Source of the DNA: UBA1723 sp045629285
GTDB taxonomy: Bacteria; Bacteroidota; Bacteroidia; Bacteroidales; Paludibacteraceae
Length of the DNA stretch: 64,000 bases
NCBI GenBank assembly: GCA_045629285.1
Contig: JAZQQY010000012.1
Coordinates: forward strand, 1-64,000
Direction: 5' to 3'
Of the stretch, positions 51,106 to 59,604 are shown piece by piece. Every line of letters begins with the position of its first letter. The stretch's first letter is position 1. The notes beneath the pieces were generated by a model. That model searched no databases. It was not told where the DNA came from and saw only the letters and a list, made by a program, of their open reading frames with translations. The position numbers and the translations under genes were made by a program.

Positions 51106-52962
51106 ATGATAAACACATTACGCCATTGGGCTTTCACGACTTGTGCCATGCTGTCGACGCTTTCTGTGTCGGCACAAGGAATAGATAATATACTTGATCC
51201 ACAGAGATGGAGTGGAGACGGACAAACTCCTATGAGATATGGAGACAAGCTTCATTTCAACGAAGGTCAGCCAACAAAACAAGAGCAGACAATTAGTTTG
51301 GGCGAATGCGGCATCTACGATATCGCTGTCGTCTGCAACACGAATTCTGTCGACTCAAAATGCATGATCTATGCGAAAGGAACAAATTATACCATCTGTT
51401 CGGCAGAAGTTCCGCTTTCAAGAGAAAAAAGAGATGTGAAAGTTTATCTTCGTGGCGTAGGAACTACTGATGGCAATGTGAAGATCGGAATAGAAAGCGA
51501 CGGAAAGCATAGCCTCAACATTGGAAAAATCGAGGTCAAGAAGACCGATAAGCCATACAAATTTCTTCAAGGTGGCGACATCACGATGCTTCACTACGTG
51601 CTAGACATGGGTGGCAACTATTTCGACGTCGACGGGAAGATGCTTTACAATCAGAACGGCACACGCGAAGAGAAAGCCCAAGCCGTGCTCGATTATATGA
51701 GCCGACGCGGATTTAATTTCGTCAGAATACGTAATTCCAACAATCCCGGTCCACAATCCACAGATGCATCCGGAAAATATTGTTTCATAGAAGGTTATCA
51801 AGACACCGAAGATTGTCTTAGACTTGCTCGTGAGGCTCACAAGGCAGGAATGGAAATCCAATACACCTTCAACCTCTCCGATTATTGGAGCAACGGCGAA
51901 TGCCAGCGAATTCCAAGAGACTGGCAGGCAAAGATCAACAACGCCTGGTCGTTCGACGAGAAAGTCAGAATTCTTACCGAGTGTGTCGGAACATACGTCA
52001 AGAATGCGATGAAAGAGATGGCCGACGAAGGCATCTATCCAGCCTACGTGTCGGTGGGCAACGAGACAAATGCAGGATTCCTTTTCCCATACGCATATTC
52101 GTATGACGTGCCGACAAACGAGGCGAAGGCAGAGATGCCAGTCGGAGAAAAACATCCAGAAAACATCGCCAAATTCATCAATGCCGCGTATGATGCCATC
52201 AAAGAGATTTCGCCAAACAGCAAAGTCGTGGTGCATTTGGCAGATGCAACAGCCGACGTCGACAAATGGGGATCGCCTACAACCTACAAATGGTATTTCG
52301 ACCTGATCACAAAAGCAGGGGCCAAATTTGACGTCATCGGAGCATCCTACTACCCTTCCTGGAGTGAGACAACAACAGAATCATTCGCCAAGTCGTGCAA
52401 TATGCTATTCAGCTATTACGGCAAAGACGTGCTTATCATGGAGAGCGGCTACAATTTCACTCCGAAAAGAAAAGACGGTTGGGACGGCCAGCTCAGCAAC
52501 AATGCCCCAGCCTACAATAACGTCTACAAATTCGATCAGGAAGGTCAGAAAGGCTTCATTGCAGAGTTGCTCAACACAGCCAAGGGAGTCGGATACGAGA
52601 ACAACGGAAAGAATGAGATCGTCGGCAGTCTATACTGGGATCCGATGATGATACATGTGGAAGACCAGTGGGGCAACAACCTCACAGGATGGGCACATTT
52701 CTCATCCAATTTGAAAGCCGACGTGAATGTAGTGGAGAACACTACCCTCTTCGACTTCGACGGCAAGGCAGTGGAAGCATGGCAGGCCTACGAAAGCAAC
52801 CAGTATTCCGTCTACAAAGAAGACGAGAAAACCGATGTCGAATTGCATGAATCAAATAGAAAGAATGCCAAATCACATGACATTTATGATGTGTTGGGAC
52901 GACGAGGGAAGCCATCGAAAGGAGTATATATCCAAGATGGTCTAAAATTCCAAACAAAATAA
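51106..52962 (+). CDS. Secreted GH53 endo-beta-1,4-galactanase
   Basis: 618 residues. Signal peptide ends at SVSAQ. Residues about 25-145 are a carbohydrate-binding-like beta sandwich; the GH53 barrel starts at GGDITMLHYVLDMGGNYFD and contains VRIRNSNNPGP, MEIQYTFNLSDYW, the acid/base Glu320 in VSVGNETNAGF and the nucleophile Glu446 in LIMESGYNFTP. It cuts galactan side chains of pectin. The last 28 residues (IYDVLGRRGKPSKGVYIQDG) resemble a short T9SS-type C-terminus. No SusC/SusD pair or other polysaccharide genes flank it. Confidence 0.93.
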   Translation: MINTLRHWAFTTCAMLSTLSVSAQGIDNILDPQRWSGDGQTPMRYGDKLHFNEGQPTKQEQTISLGECGIYDIAVVCNTNSVDSKCMIYAKGTNYTICSAEVPLSREKRDVKVYLRGVGTTDGNVKIGIESDGKHSLNIGKIEVKKTDKPYKFLQGGDITMLHYVLDMGGNYFDVDGKMLYNQNGTREEKAQAVLDYMSRRGFNFVRIRNSNNPGPQSTDASGKYCFIEGYQDTEDCLRLAREAHKAGMEIQYTFNLSDYWSNGECQRIPRDWQAKINNAWSFDEKVRILTECVGTYVKNAMKEMADEGIYPAYVSVGNETNAGFLFPYAYSYDVPTNEAKAEMPVGEKHPENIAKFINAAYDAIKEISPNSKVVVHLADATADVDKWGSPTTYKWYFDLITKAGAKFDVIGASYYPSWSETTTESFAKSCNMLFSYYGKDVLIMESGYNFTPKRKDGWDGQLSNNAPAYNNVYKFDQEGQKGFIAELLNTAKGVGYENNGKNEIVGSLYWDPMMIHVEDQWGNNLTGWAHFSSNLKADVNVVENTTLFDFDGKAVEAWQAYESNQYSVYKEDEKTDVELHESNRKNAKSHDIYDVLGRRGKPSKGVYIQDGLKFQTK

Positions 52963-52970
52963 TTTGTAAA

Positions 52971-53015
52971 GATGTCGCGTCAGCGCGTCACATCGTCAGC
53001 GCGCAATGATGAAAT
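52971..53015 (+). repeat. Hairpin repeat after the GH53 gene
   Basis: GATGT...ACATC encloses TCGCGTCAGCGCGTC, a variant of the core at 46074-46088. A second CGTCAGCGCGC block follows directly. Confidence 0.5.
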
Positions 53016-53060
53016 AATTATTTTTTTCGGAATTATAGTCCACAATTTCTAATTAAAAAT

Positions 53061-53092
53061 TTTGGATAGTTTCGGACGAAAATCTATCTTTG
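53061..53092 (+). promoter_or_regulatory. Complete Bacteroidota promoter of the NifU-like/GGGtGRT operon
   Basis: A -33 TTTG at 53061-53064 and a -7 TATCTTTG at 53085-53092 are separated by 20 nt, the best full promoter in the window. The start codon is 69 nt downstream. Confidence 0.8.
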
Positions 53093-53160
53093 CTACAAAA
53101 TTTATGCGCATTGAATCCAAATGCGTTGAGATTAGATACAACAAATTATTTTATAACATT

Positions 53161-53862
53161 ATGGTATATTCACACGAAGTAGAAAACATGTGTTGTGTTG
53201 CCAAGGGACCTAACCACGGTCCAGCTCCAATTCCTGAAGAGGGAAAGTGGATCCAGGCAAAGGAGATCAAGGACATCTCAGGTCTTACACATGGTATTGG
53301 TTGGTGTGCTCCACAGCAGGGTGCATGTAAGCTAACTCTAAACGTTAAGGAAGGCGTTATCGAGGAGTGTCTAGTAGAGACAATCGGTTGTTCAGGTATG
53401 ACTCACTCAGCTGCTATGGCTTCTGAGATTCTTCCTGGCAAGACAATTCTTGAGGCTCTTAACACTGACCTTGTATGTGATGCTATCAACACTGCAATGC
53501 GTGAGCTATTCCTTCAGATCGTATACGGTCGTACACAGTCTGCATTCTCAGAGGGTGGTTTGATGATCGGAGCTGGTCTTGAGGATCTTGGTAAGGGTCT
53601 TGTTTCTCAGATGGGTACACTTTACGGCACAAAGGTTAAGGGCACTCGTTACCTACAGTTGACTGAGGGTTACATCACAAAGATGTTCTTGGATAAGGAC
53701 AGCCAGGTATGTGGTTACGAGTTCGTACACATGGGTAAGATGATGGAGGCCATCAAGAAAGGTATGGATGCCAATGAGGCAGTTAAGAAGTTCACTGGTA
53801 CTTACGGTCGTACAAAGGCTGAGGACGGTGCAGTTAAATCTATTGACCCACGTAAAGAGTAA
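53161..53862 (+). CDS. NifU-like iron-sulfur cluster assembly scaffold protein
   Basis: 233 residues. The NifU/IscU-like domain covers about residues 45-150 with cysteines in IGWCAPQQGACKL, VEECL and ETIGCSGMTHSAAMASEIL, and a conserved motif of the type that binds a transient Fe-S cluster. The N-terminal ENMCCVAKG adds two more cysteines. The start at MVYSHEVE is used, as the upstream extension runs through the promoter. Codon use is uniform and highly biased, like the ribosomal genes, which suggests strong expression. It pairs with the GGGtGRT gene 6 nt downstream. Confidence 0.88.
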   Translation: MVYSHEVENMCCVAKGPNHGPAPIPEEGKWIQAKEIKDISGLTHGIGWCAPQQGACKLTLNVKEGVIEECLVETIGCSGMTHSAAMASEILPGKTILEALNTDLVCDAINTAMRELFLQIVYGRTQSAFSEGGLMIGAGLEDLGKGLVSQMGTLYGTKVKGTRYLQLTEGYITKMFLDKDSQVCGYEFVHMGKMMEAIKKGMDANEAVKKFTGTYGRTKAEDGAVKSIDPRKE

Positions 53863-53868
53863 TTAGGT

Positions 53869-54888
53869 ATGATTAGAGAGGTAAAATTTGAGAGCCAGGA
53901 TCGTCGTATCAAGCAGATTCTTGCAACTCTAGAGAAGCACGGAATCAAGAGCATTGAAGAGGCTAACGAGATTTGCGACAAGGCAGGTCTTGATCCATAT
54001 AAGACATGTGAGGAGACTCAGATGATCTGTTTCGAGAACGCAAAGTGGGCTTACGTAGTAGGTACTGCTATCGCTCTTAAGGAGAAGGCAAAGAACGCAG
54101 TAGAGGCTGCTAACTATATCGGAGAGGGTCTTCAGTCATTCTGTATCCCTGGATCAGTTGCTGACGATCGTAAGGTAGGTATCGGTCACGGTGAGCTAGC
54201 TGCACGTCTTCTTCACCCAGATACAAAGTGTTTCGCTTTCTTGGCAGGTCACGAGTCATTCGCTGCTGCTGAGGGTGCTATCAAGATTGCACAGATGGCA
54301 AACAAGTCGAGACCAGCTGATAAGCCACTTCGTTGTATCCTTAACGGTCTAGGTAAGGACGCAGCTATGATCATCAGCCGTATCAACGGATTTACATACG
54401 TAAAGACACAGTTCGACTACTTCACAGGAGAGCTTAAGGAGGTTAGCCGCACAGCTTACTCTAACGGTCCTCGTGCAGCAGTTAACTGCTACGGAGCTGA
54501 CGACGTACGTGAGGGTGTTGCTATCTTCTGGAAGGAGGACGTTGATGTATCTATCACAGGTAACTCTACAAACCCAACACGTTTCCAGCACCCAGTAGCT
54601 GGTACATACAAGAAGGAGCGTATCCGTGCTGGTAAGGCATACTTCTCAGTAGCATCAGGTGGTGGTACAGGTCGTACACTTCACCCAGATAACATGGCTG
54701 CTGGTCCTGCTTCATACGGTATGACAGATACACTTGGTCGTATGCACTCAGACGCACAGTTCGCAGGTTCTTCATCAGTTCCAGCTCACGTTGAGATGAT
54801 GGGATTCCTAGGAATCGGTAACAACCCAATGGTTGGTTGCTCGGTTGCTTGTGCAGTAGAGGTTGACCTTGTATTGAACAAGAAGTAA
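53869..54888 (+). CDS. GGGtGRT-family protein of unknown function
   Basis: 339 residues. It carries the name-giving motif SVASGGGTGRTLHPDNMAAGPASYGMTDTLGRMHSD near residues 260-295 and many conserved glycines (GIGHGELAARLL, GLGKDAAMIISRI). Six or more cysteines (CDKAG, CEETQMICFE, CIPGS, VNCYGADD, GCSVACAVE) could take up a cluster. The family is defined by this motif and, as here, occurs with a NifU-like protein; no activity is established to my knowledge. Cytosolic. Same strongly biased codon use as its partner. Confidence 0.9.
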   Translation: MIREVKFESQDRRIKQILATLEKHGIKSIEEANEICDKAGLDPYKTCEETQMICFENAKWAYVVGTAIALKEKAKNAVEAANYIGEGLQSFCIPGSVADDRKVGIGHGELAARLLHPDTKCFAFLAGHESFAAAEGAIKIAQMANKSRPADKPLRCILNGLGKDAAMIISRINGFTYVKTQFDYFTGELKEVSRTAYSNGPRAAVNCYGADDVREGVAIFWKEDVDVSITGNSTNPTRFQHPVAGTYKKERIRAGKAYFSVASGGGTGRTLHPDNMAAGPASYGMTDTLGRMHSDAQFAGSSSVPAHVEMMGFLGIGNNPMVGCSVACAVEVDLVLNKK

Positions 54889-54911
54889 TCAGTTACTGAT
54901 TATAAATCTAT

Positions 54912-54949
54912 ACTCCTGTAATCCAATGGATTGCAGGAGTTTTTTTTAT
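54912..54949 (+). terminator. Terminator of the GGGtGRT operon
   Basis: ACTCCTGTAATCC and GGATTGCAGGAGT pair (one G-T wobble) around an AAT loop, then a run of eight T. Confidence 0.88.
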
Positions 54950-55029
54950 TTTAAAATGGTTTGATTATCGAATACGATTTTTCCTAATGTATCAGTCATA
55001 CCTTAAGTCCTTGGACTTGCAGCCACATT

Positions 55030-55660
55030 CTATTTCATTCTTTCATACAACCCCACCCCTTTGACCGTTAGCAGATATTTCTGACGTGGATGACGCGGGG
55101 AATTCGGATAAAGCATCCTAACCCATCCTCCTTCTAACGCTGGATTAAGTGAGTAATCGAGAAAGTTTTTTCAGTCCTTTAATCCTACAGCTAAAAGCAT
55201 ATCCTTAACAGCCATCTGCTTGTCGCCAATTGCTAAAACCAAACGTTTGATATTTTCATTATCCGTAACAAATTGATTGTAAACATCCGAACTTGTGGGG
55301 GTACTTGTGGGGGTACTTGTGGGGGTGTCGAGTCGTGGTTGCTCCTTATACTCCTCTGGTGGATCAAGGATAAGGAATCGATTCTTCAACACCCATTTTT
55401 CTCCAAGCAACATATTACGGAAAAAACGTTCCAAATATTTAGGTTCTGGCATCACGCCATCCCTATTCTTATAGACATATCGTACAAGTGCATTTCTGAA
55501 ATACCAAGAATTCTGAGCAAATATCATAATCACGGATTTTACCAGCAAACTTGAATACTCCATCGAAAATATTTCTATGAACCTGAGTATAGCCAAACAC
55601 ACTAAAAGCAAGAGTGTTTGTACTCAATAATTCACAGTGATGAATGCACGATTCACTTTA
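55030..55660 (-). pseudogene. Decayed Fic-family protein gene
   Basis: Three pieces in order on the minus strand reassemble a Fic protein. About 55525-55640 in one frame reads VHRNIFDGVFKFAGKIRDYD, the helix pair ahead of the Fic core. From about 55540 to 55171 another frame reads QNSWYFRNALVRYVYKN, YLERFFRNMLLGEKW, a TPTS repeat linker and LLAVGLKD. A TGA follows, and the same frame continues KNFLDYSLNPALEGG, VRMLYPNSPRHPRQKYLL to a TAG at 55030. The HPFx(D/E)GNGR catalytic motif is missing, so an internal deletion joined the first two pieces; the TGA probably replaced an Arg codon. The region 54950-55029 holds nothing else. Confidence 0.72.
55287..55329 (-). repeat. Three 12-bp repeats encoding Thr-Pro-Thr-Ser units
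   Basis: ACTTGTGGGGGT occurs three times in tandem and codes on the minus strand for the repeated TPTS linker of the Fic remnant. Related bases, in the opposite orientation, lie at 55779-55806. Confidence 0.7.
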
Positions 55661-55699
55661 TTTCTCAAAGATAACAAATTATTTGCTTTTTCAGAGGTT

Positions 55700-55903
55700 T
55701 GGTTCTAATATAAATTCTGGAGATGGAGGTCACTATTTGAAATATTACCTATTGAATCAGAAACCAGCCACCCCGAACAAGTACCCCCACAACCACCCCC
55801 ACAAGTAAAGTCAATAGCAATCTTAGCCGGAGAAATGATTATGAAGCAATACATTAAATTTGCTCTAAACGTAAAATTATCATATATTTGCAATGTAGGA
55901 TAA
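55700..55903 (+). pseudogene. Possible C-terminal remnant of an AlbA/AAA- or Fic-type protein
   Basis: An open stretch on the plus strand reads LFEILPIESETSHPEQVPPQ, then PPPQVKSIAILAGEMIMKQY, and stops just before hsdM. The pattern of a strand ending in a hydrophobic core, a Pro/Gln linker and a QVK...GEM segment resembles the C-terminal ends of Bacteroidota ATP-binding or Fic proteins. There is no start codon of its own with a plausible N-terminus. Weak assignment. Confidence 0.3.
55883..55890 (+). promoter_or_regulatory. -7 promoter element of the type I restriction operon
   Basis: TATATTTG matches TAnnTTTG, 47 nt before hsdM, inside the remnant at 55700-55903. Confidence 0.65.
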
Positions 55904-55937
55904 AGAAAAACTAAAAGTCATTCACATTCAATACCTT

Positions 55938-57515
55938 ATGGCGAAGAAAGCTCAAAATACACCTGTGGAGAAATCCATTGAAGACCGCATTTGGGAAAGT
56001 GCGAACAAACTTCGTGGCAGTTTGGATGCCAGCGAATACCGTAATGTTGTGCTTGGGCTGATATTCCTGAAATATATCTCCGACTGTTTCGACCACCGCT
56101 ATCAAGAACTAGTGGAGGAAGGCGAAGGTTTTGAGGAAGACAGAGACGAATATACTGCCTACCATATTTTCTGGGTGCCAGCTGCAGCCAGATGGGCTGT
56201 GATTGCTGACGACGCTCACAATGCTTCCAACGGCAAAACTATCGACACTGCGATGGAAGCCATAGAGAAAGAGAACCCACGTCTAAAGAATATCCTACCT
56301 AAAAACTATGCCCGTGAGGAGATTGATAAAATCCGATTGGGTGAGGTTATTGATGTGTTCAACAACGTCCAGATGTACTCTCACGGTGATGAGATGGATA
56401 TTTTCGGACGTGTCTACGAATATTGCTTAGGTCAGTTCGCTTCTGAGATGAAGCAGAAAGGTGGTGAATTCTACACTCCTTCTTGTATAGTCAGAACTCT
56501 TGTGGAAGTGCTACAGCCATTCGACGGTCGTGTCTACGACGGTGCGTGTGGCTCTGCAGGTATGTTTGTGCAGAGTGCTAAGTTTGTGCAGCAGCACAGC
56601 GGAACACTCCACAATATTTCCGTTTTCGGTCAGGAATTCAATGCCAACACATGGAAAATGGCTCAGATGAACTTGGCTATCCGTGGTATTGATGGAGACC
56701 TCGGTCCTAGTTGGGGCGACACTTTTATGAGCGACTATCATGCAGACAAGAAATTCGACTACTGTCTGATGAACCCGCCTTTCAACCAGAGTGATTGGGG
56801 AGCAGAACGACTTGCTGAGGATGTGCGCTGGAAGTACGGTCTACCACCTGCAAGCAATGCCAACTTTGCTTGGATTCAGCACATGATACACCACATGTCG
56901 CCCAAAGGACGCATAGGATTGGTTCTTGCCAATGGTTCGCTTAGTTCTCAGAGTGGCGGTGAGGGTGATATAAGAAAGAAGATTGTGGAAGACGATTTGG
57001 TGGAGGGCATCGTCGCCCTACCAGGACAGTTGTTCTTCTCCGTTCAAATTCCAGTCTGCCTATGGTTTTTCAATAAGAAGAAAAAGCAGAATGGCAAGGT
57101 GCTCTTCATTGATGCCCGAAACATGGGCTACATGGTAGATCGCACGCATAAAGAGTTGAGCGACGACGAATGCCGATACGACAATATCAAGAAAGAGGAT
57201 AAGCCTTGGAAAGACGTCGCACCAGAAGAATGCGACGTGCAGAAGATCGCTTCCACATTCCGTGCTTTTGAGGAAGGAACATTGGAAGACCAGAAAGGTT
57301 TTTGTGCTGTGGTGGATTTAAAGGAGATTGAAAAACAAGACTTTATCCTTACTCCAGGTCGTTATGTTGGTATAGCAGAAGCTGAAGACGACGGAATTCC
57401 TTTCGCCGAGAAGATGGCTACAGCCACAGCTGAACTTAGTGAGTTGCTAAGCAAAGGTCATGACCTAGAGGCTGAGATTCGCAAACAGTTAAAATCAATC
57501 GGTTGGGAGATATAA
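55938..57515 (+). CDS. hsdM: Type I restriction-modification system DNA methyltransferase subunit HsdM
   Basis: 525 residues. The N-terminal helical domain opens IEDRIWESANKLRGSLDASEYRNVVLGLIFLKYISDCF. The methyltransferase domain has KGGEFYTPSCIVRTLVEVL, motif I YDGACGSAGMF and the catalytic NPPF at Asn279, which marks N6-adenine methylation. DLVEGIVALPGQLFFSVQIPVCLWF follows as in other HsdM. It methylates the site chosen by HsdS and, with HsdR, forms the restriction complex. First gene of a five-gene operon with very short spacers. Confidence 0.97.
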   Translation: MAKKAQNTPVEKSIEDRIWESANKLRGSLDASEYRNVVLGLIFLKYISDCFDHRYQELVEEGEGFEEDRDEYTAYHIFWVPAAARWAVIADDAHNASNGKTIDTAMEAIEKENPRLKNILPKNYAREEIDKIRLGEVIDVFNNVQMYSHGDEMDIFGRVYEYCLGQFASEMKQKGGEFYTPSCIVRTLVEVLQPFDGRVYDGACGSAGMFVQSAKFVQQHSGTLHNISVFGQEFNANTWKMAQMNLAIRGIDGDLGPSWGDTFMSDYHADKKFDYCLMNPPFNQSDWGAERLAEDVRWKYGLPPASNANFAWIQHMIHHMSPKGRIGLVLANGSLSSQSGGEGDIRKKIVEDDLVEGIVALPGQLFFSVQIPVCLWFFNKKKKQNGKVLFIDARNMGYMVDRTHKELSDDECRYDNIKKEDKPWKDVAPEECDVQKIASTFRAFEEGTLEDQKGFCAVVDLKEIEKQDFILTPGRYVGIAEAEDDGIPFAEKMATATAELSELLSKGHDLEAEIRKQLKSIGWEI

Positions 57516-57519
57516 CGGT

Positions 57520-58422
57520 ATGACAGATACTAAAGTTTCTATCCGCTTTTTCGAAGACAGAGAAGTACGCGCTATTTGGGATGACGAAAATTCCAAATGG
57601 TGGTTTTCTGTGCTTGATGTCGTGGGAGTCTTAAACCAACAAGACGACTATGAAAAGAGCAGAAACTACTGGAAGTATTTGAAAACCAAACTAAAGAAAG
57701 AGAATAACGAACTGGTTAGTGTCACTAACCAGTTGAAAATAGTAGCCCCAGATGGGAAAAAGCGTTTGACCGATGTGCTCGACAGCGATGGAGTTATCCG
57801 TTTGGCTAAAAATTTTCCAAACAACCGTGCCACCAAGTTTCTCGACTGGTTTACATATAGCGACACCAGCGTCGACGGGCAAAGCAAGAAGAAAGCGTAT
57901 ACCTTGTTTGAGAGTGGTTTGATAGAAACAATTGGTGTTGGCACCATAACTGGTTTGCAGCAAATACACGCTTATCTATTTGGTGGGTTATATGATTTTG
58001 CGGGTAAAATCAGAACCGTGAATATAGCAAAAGGCGGATTTCAATTTGCGATGGCTCATTTTCTGCCTCAAACATTATCACAGATTGAGCAAATGCCAGA
58101 AGACACATTTGATGCCATTGTCGACAAATATGTAGAGATGAACATTGCCCATCCTTTTCGTGAAGGCAATGGACGCACCACACGTATTTGGTTGGATTTG
58201 ATGCTGAAAAAAAATCTGCAGAAGTGTGTGGATTGGAGTCAAATAGATAAAAAGCAATATTTAGATGCCATGACACACAGTGTTGCAAACGCCAGAATTA
58301 TAAAATCACTGTTGCAGTCTGCCCTAACCGACCGCATCGCCGACCGTGAAATGTTTATGAAGGGCATCGACTATTCCTACTATTACGAGGAGCAGGACGA
58401 AACTATTATTGAGGAGGAATAG
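57520..58422 (+). CDS. Bro-N/Fic fusion protein (probable AMP transferase with class III-like inhibitory motif)
   Basis: 300 residues. Residues 1 to about 115 resemble the Bro-N/antirepressor domain (IRFFEDREVRAIWDDENSKWWFSVLDVVGVL ... LDWFTYS). The Fic domain follows, with IHAYLFGGLYDFAGKIRTVNI and the full catalytic motif from His211 (HPFREGNGRTTR), which transfers AMP to target hydroxyls. Near the C-terminus Ser286-YYY-Glu290 (IDYSYYYEEQ) matches the (S/T)xxxE inhibitory helix of class III Fic proteins, where the Glu blocks ATP binding; the usual following Gly/Asn is Glu here. It sits between hsdM (4 nt) and hsdS (2 nt). Confidence 0.9.
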   Translation: MTDTKVSIRFFEDREVRAIWDDENSKWWFSVLDVVGVLNQQDDYEKSRNYWKYLKTKLKKENNELVSVTNQLKIVAPDGKKRLTDVLDSDGVIRLAKNFPNNRATKFLDWFTYSDTSVDGQSKKKAYTLFESGLIETIGVGTITGLQQIHAYLFGGLYDFAGKIRTVNIAKGGFQFAMAHFLPQTLSQIEQMPEDTFDAIVDKYVEMNIAHPFREGNGRTTRIWLDLMLKKNLQKCVDWSQIDKKQYLDAMTHSVANARIIKSLLQSALTDRIADREMFMKGIDYSYYYEEQDETIIEEE

Positions 58423-58424
58423 GT

Positions 58425-59591
58425 ATGAGTGAATGGAAAGAATATAAGTTAGGAGAACTGGTAGAAACTCTTGACAATCAAAGAATTCCTTTATCATCAA
58501 TGGAAAGAGCTCAAAGAAAAGGAATTTATCGATATTATGGAGCACAAGGGGTAATTGACTATATAGACAGTTATATTTTTGATGGGAAATATATGCTTGT
58601 TGCTGAAGATGGGAACAACATCAAAGAAAGAAAAGAAAATATTGCTCTAATAGCAGAAGGTAAATATTGGGTAAACAATCACGCTCACATATTGAAATCA
58701 AATGGCAAATGTGATTTAGATTTAGTCTGTTATATAATAAATCAAATGGATATTTCTGGATTTGTTACAGGAACAGCTCAACCTAAATTGAATCAGGCAA
58801 ATTTGATGAAATTACCTCTATATTTGCCCGACCTCCCTACTCAGCAACGTATTGCCTCTATCCTATCATCTTTAGATGCCAAGATAGAGAACAACAACAA
58901 AATCAATGCGAAGCTGGAGGAGATAGCACAAAACTTGTTCAAGGAGTGGTTTGTGGATTTCGGTCCTTTCAAAAATGGCAAGTTTGTGGAGAGCGAACTT
59001 GGTTTGATTCCTGAAGGTTGGAGAGTGGGAACATTAGACGAACTTACATCTTTAATCAGCAGAGGTGTAGCTCCCAAATACGATGATGATTCAGACGAAA
59101 TCATTTTGGGACAAACATGTGTTAGGAATAATCTTGTAACATTAAATAGAGCACGTAAACACAAGCCCAAAGTTAAAAATGAAAAATGGGTTCAGTATGG
59201 AGACGTTCTCATTAACTCTACGGGAATTGGTTCATTAGGAAGAGTTGGTCAAGTCTACTTTAACAAAAACAACATAGCCATTGACACACATCTAACCATA
59301 GTTAGACCATCTTGTGAATTATACCGATGGTACGTCGGAAGGAATTTGTTAAGCAGGCAAGATGAGATTGAAAATATGGCAGTTGGAAGCACTGGGCAAA
59401 CAGAACTTCCTAGAGAAAGCGTTAAATCAATGAAATTGTTGATTCCCAAAGATGAAATAATGAAAAGATTTAATGGATTAATTGAACCTATTAATTTACA
59501 AATGGAGACATCAATACAAGAAAACCAACGTCTTTCAACCCTTCGTGACACACTTCTACCAAAGTTGATGTCGGGAGAGATTGAGGTATAA
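58425..59591 (+). CDS. hsdS: Type I restriction system specificity subunit HsdS
   Basis: 388 residues with two target-recognition domains. TRD1 covers about 1-135 (YKLGELVETLDNQRIPLSS ... GTAQPKLNQANLMKLPLYLPD), followed by the first conserved coiled coil (TQQRIASILSSLDAKIENNNKINAKLEEIAQNLFKEWFVDF); TRD2 covers about 200-345 and ends with a second helical repeat (LMETSIQENQRLSTLRDTLLPKLMSGEI pattern). The bipartite target cannot be read from sequence. The gene is clearly more AT-rich than hsdM and hsdR, as usual for exchanged hsdS genes. Only one hsdS copy is present. Confidence 0.95.
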   Translation: MSEWKEYKLGELVETLDNQRIPLSSMERAQRKGIYRYYGAQGVIDYIDSYIFDGKYMLVAEDGNNIKERKENIALIAEGKYWVNNHAHILKSNGKCDLDLVCYIINQMDISGFVTGTAQPKLNQANLMKLPLYLPDLPTQQRIASILSSLDAKIENNNKINAKLEEIAQNLFKEWFVDFGPFKNGKFVESELGLIPEGWRVGTLDELTSLISRGVAPKYDDDSDEIILGQTCVRNNLVTLNRARKHKPKVKNEKWVQYGDVLINSTGIGSLGRVGQVYFNKNNIAIDTHLTIVRPSCELYRWYVGRNLLSRQDEIENMAVGSTGQTELPRESVKSMKLLIPKDEIMKRFNGLIEPINLQMETSIQENQRLSTLRDTLLPKLMSGEIEV

Positions 59592-59604
59592 TATCTTTAG
59601 AAAT

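Noticed and set aside
53062..53160. A 33-codon N-terminal extension of the NifU-like protein
   Set aside because: It would start on the -33 element and read through the -7 element of a well-formed promoter.
55287..55329. Tandem repeats that could suggest a CRISPR or regulatory array
   Set aside because: Units are only 12 bp with no spacers and encode the TPTS linker of the Fic remnant.
55705..55893. Minus-strand frame with glycine- and cysteine-rich peptide next to hsdM
   Set aside because: It is the complement of the Pro-rich linker in the plus-strand remnant and has no homology by eye.
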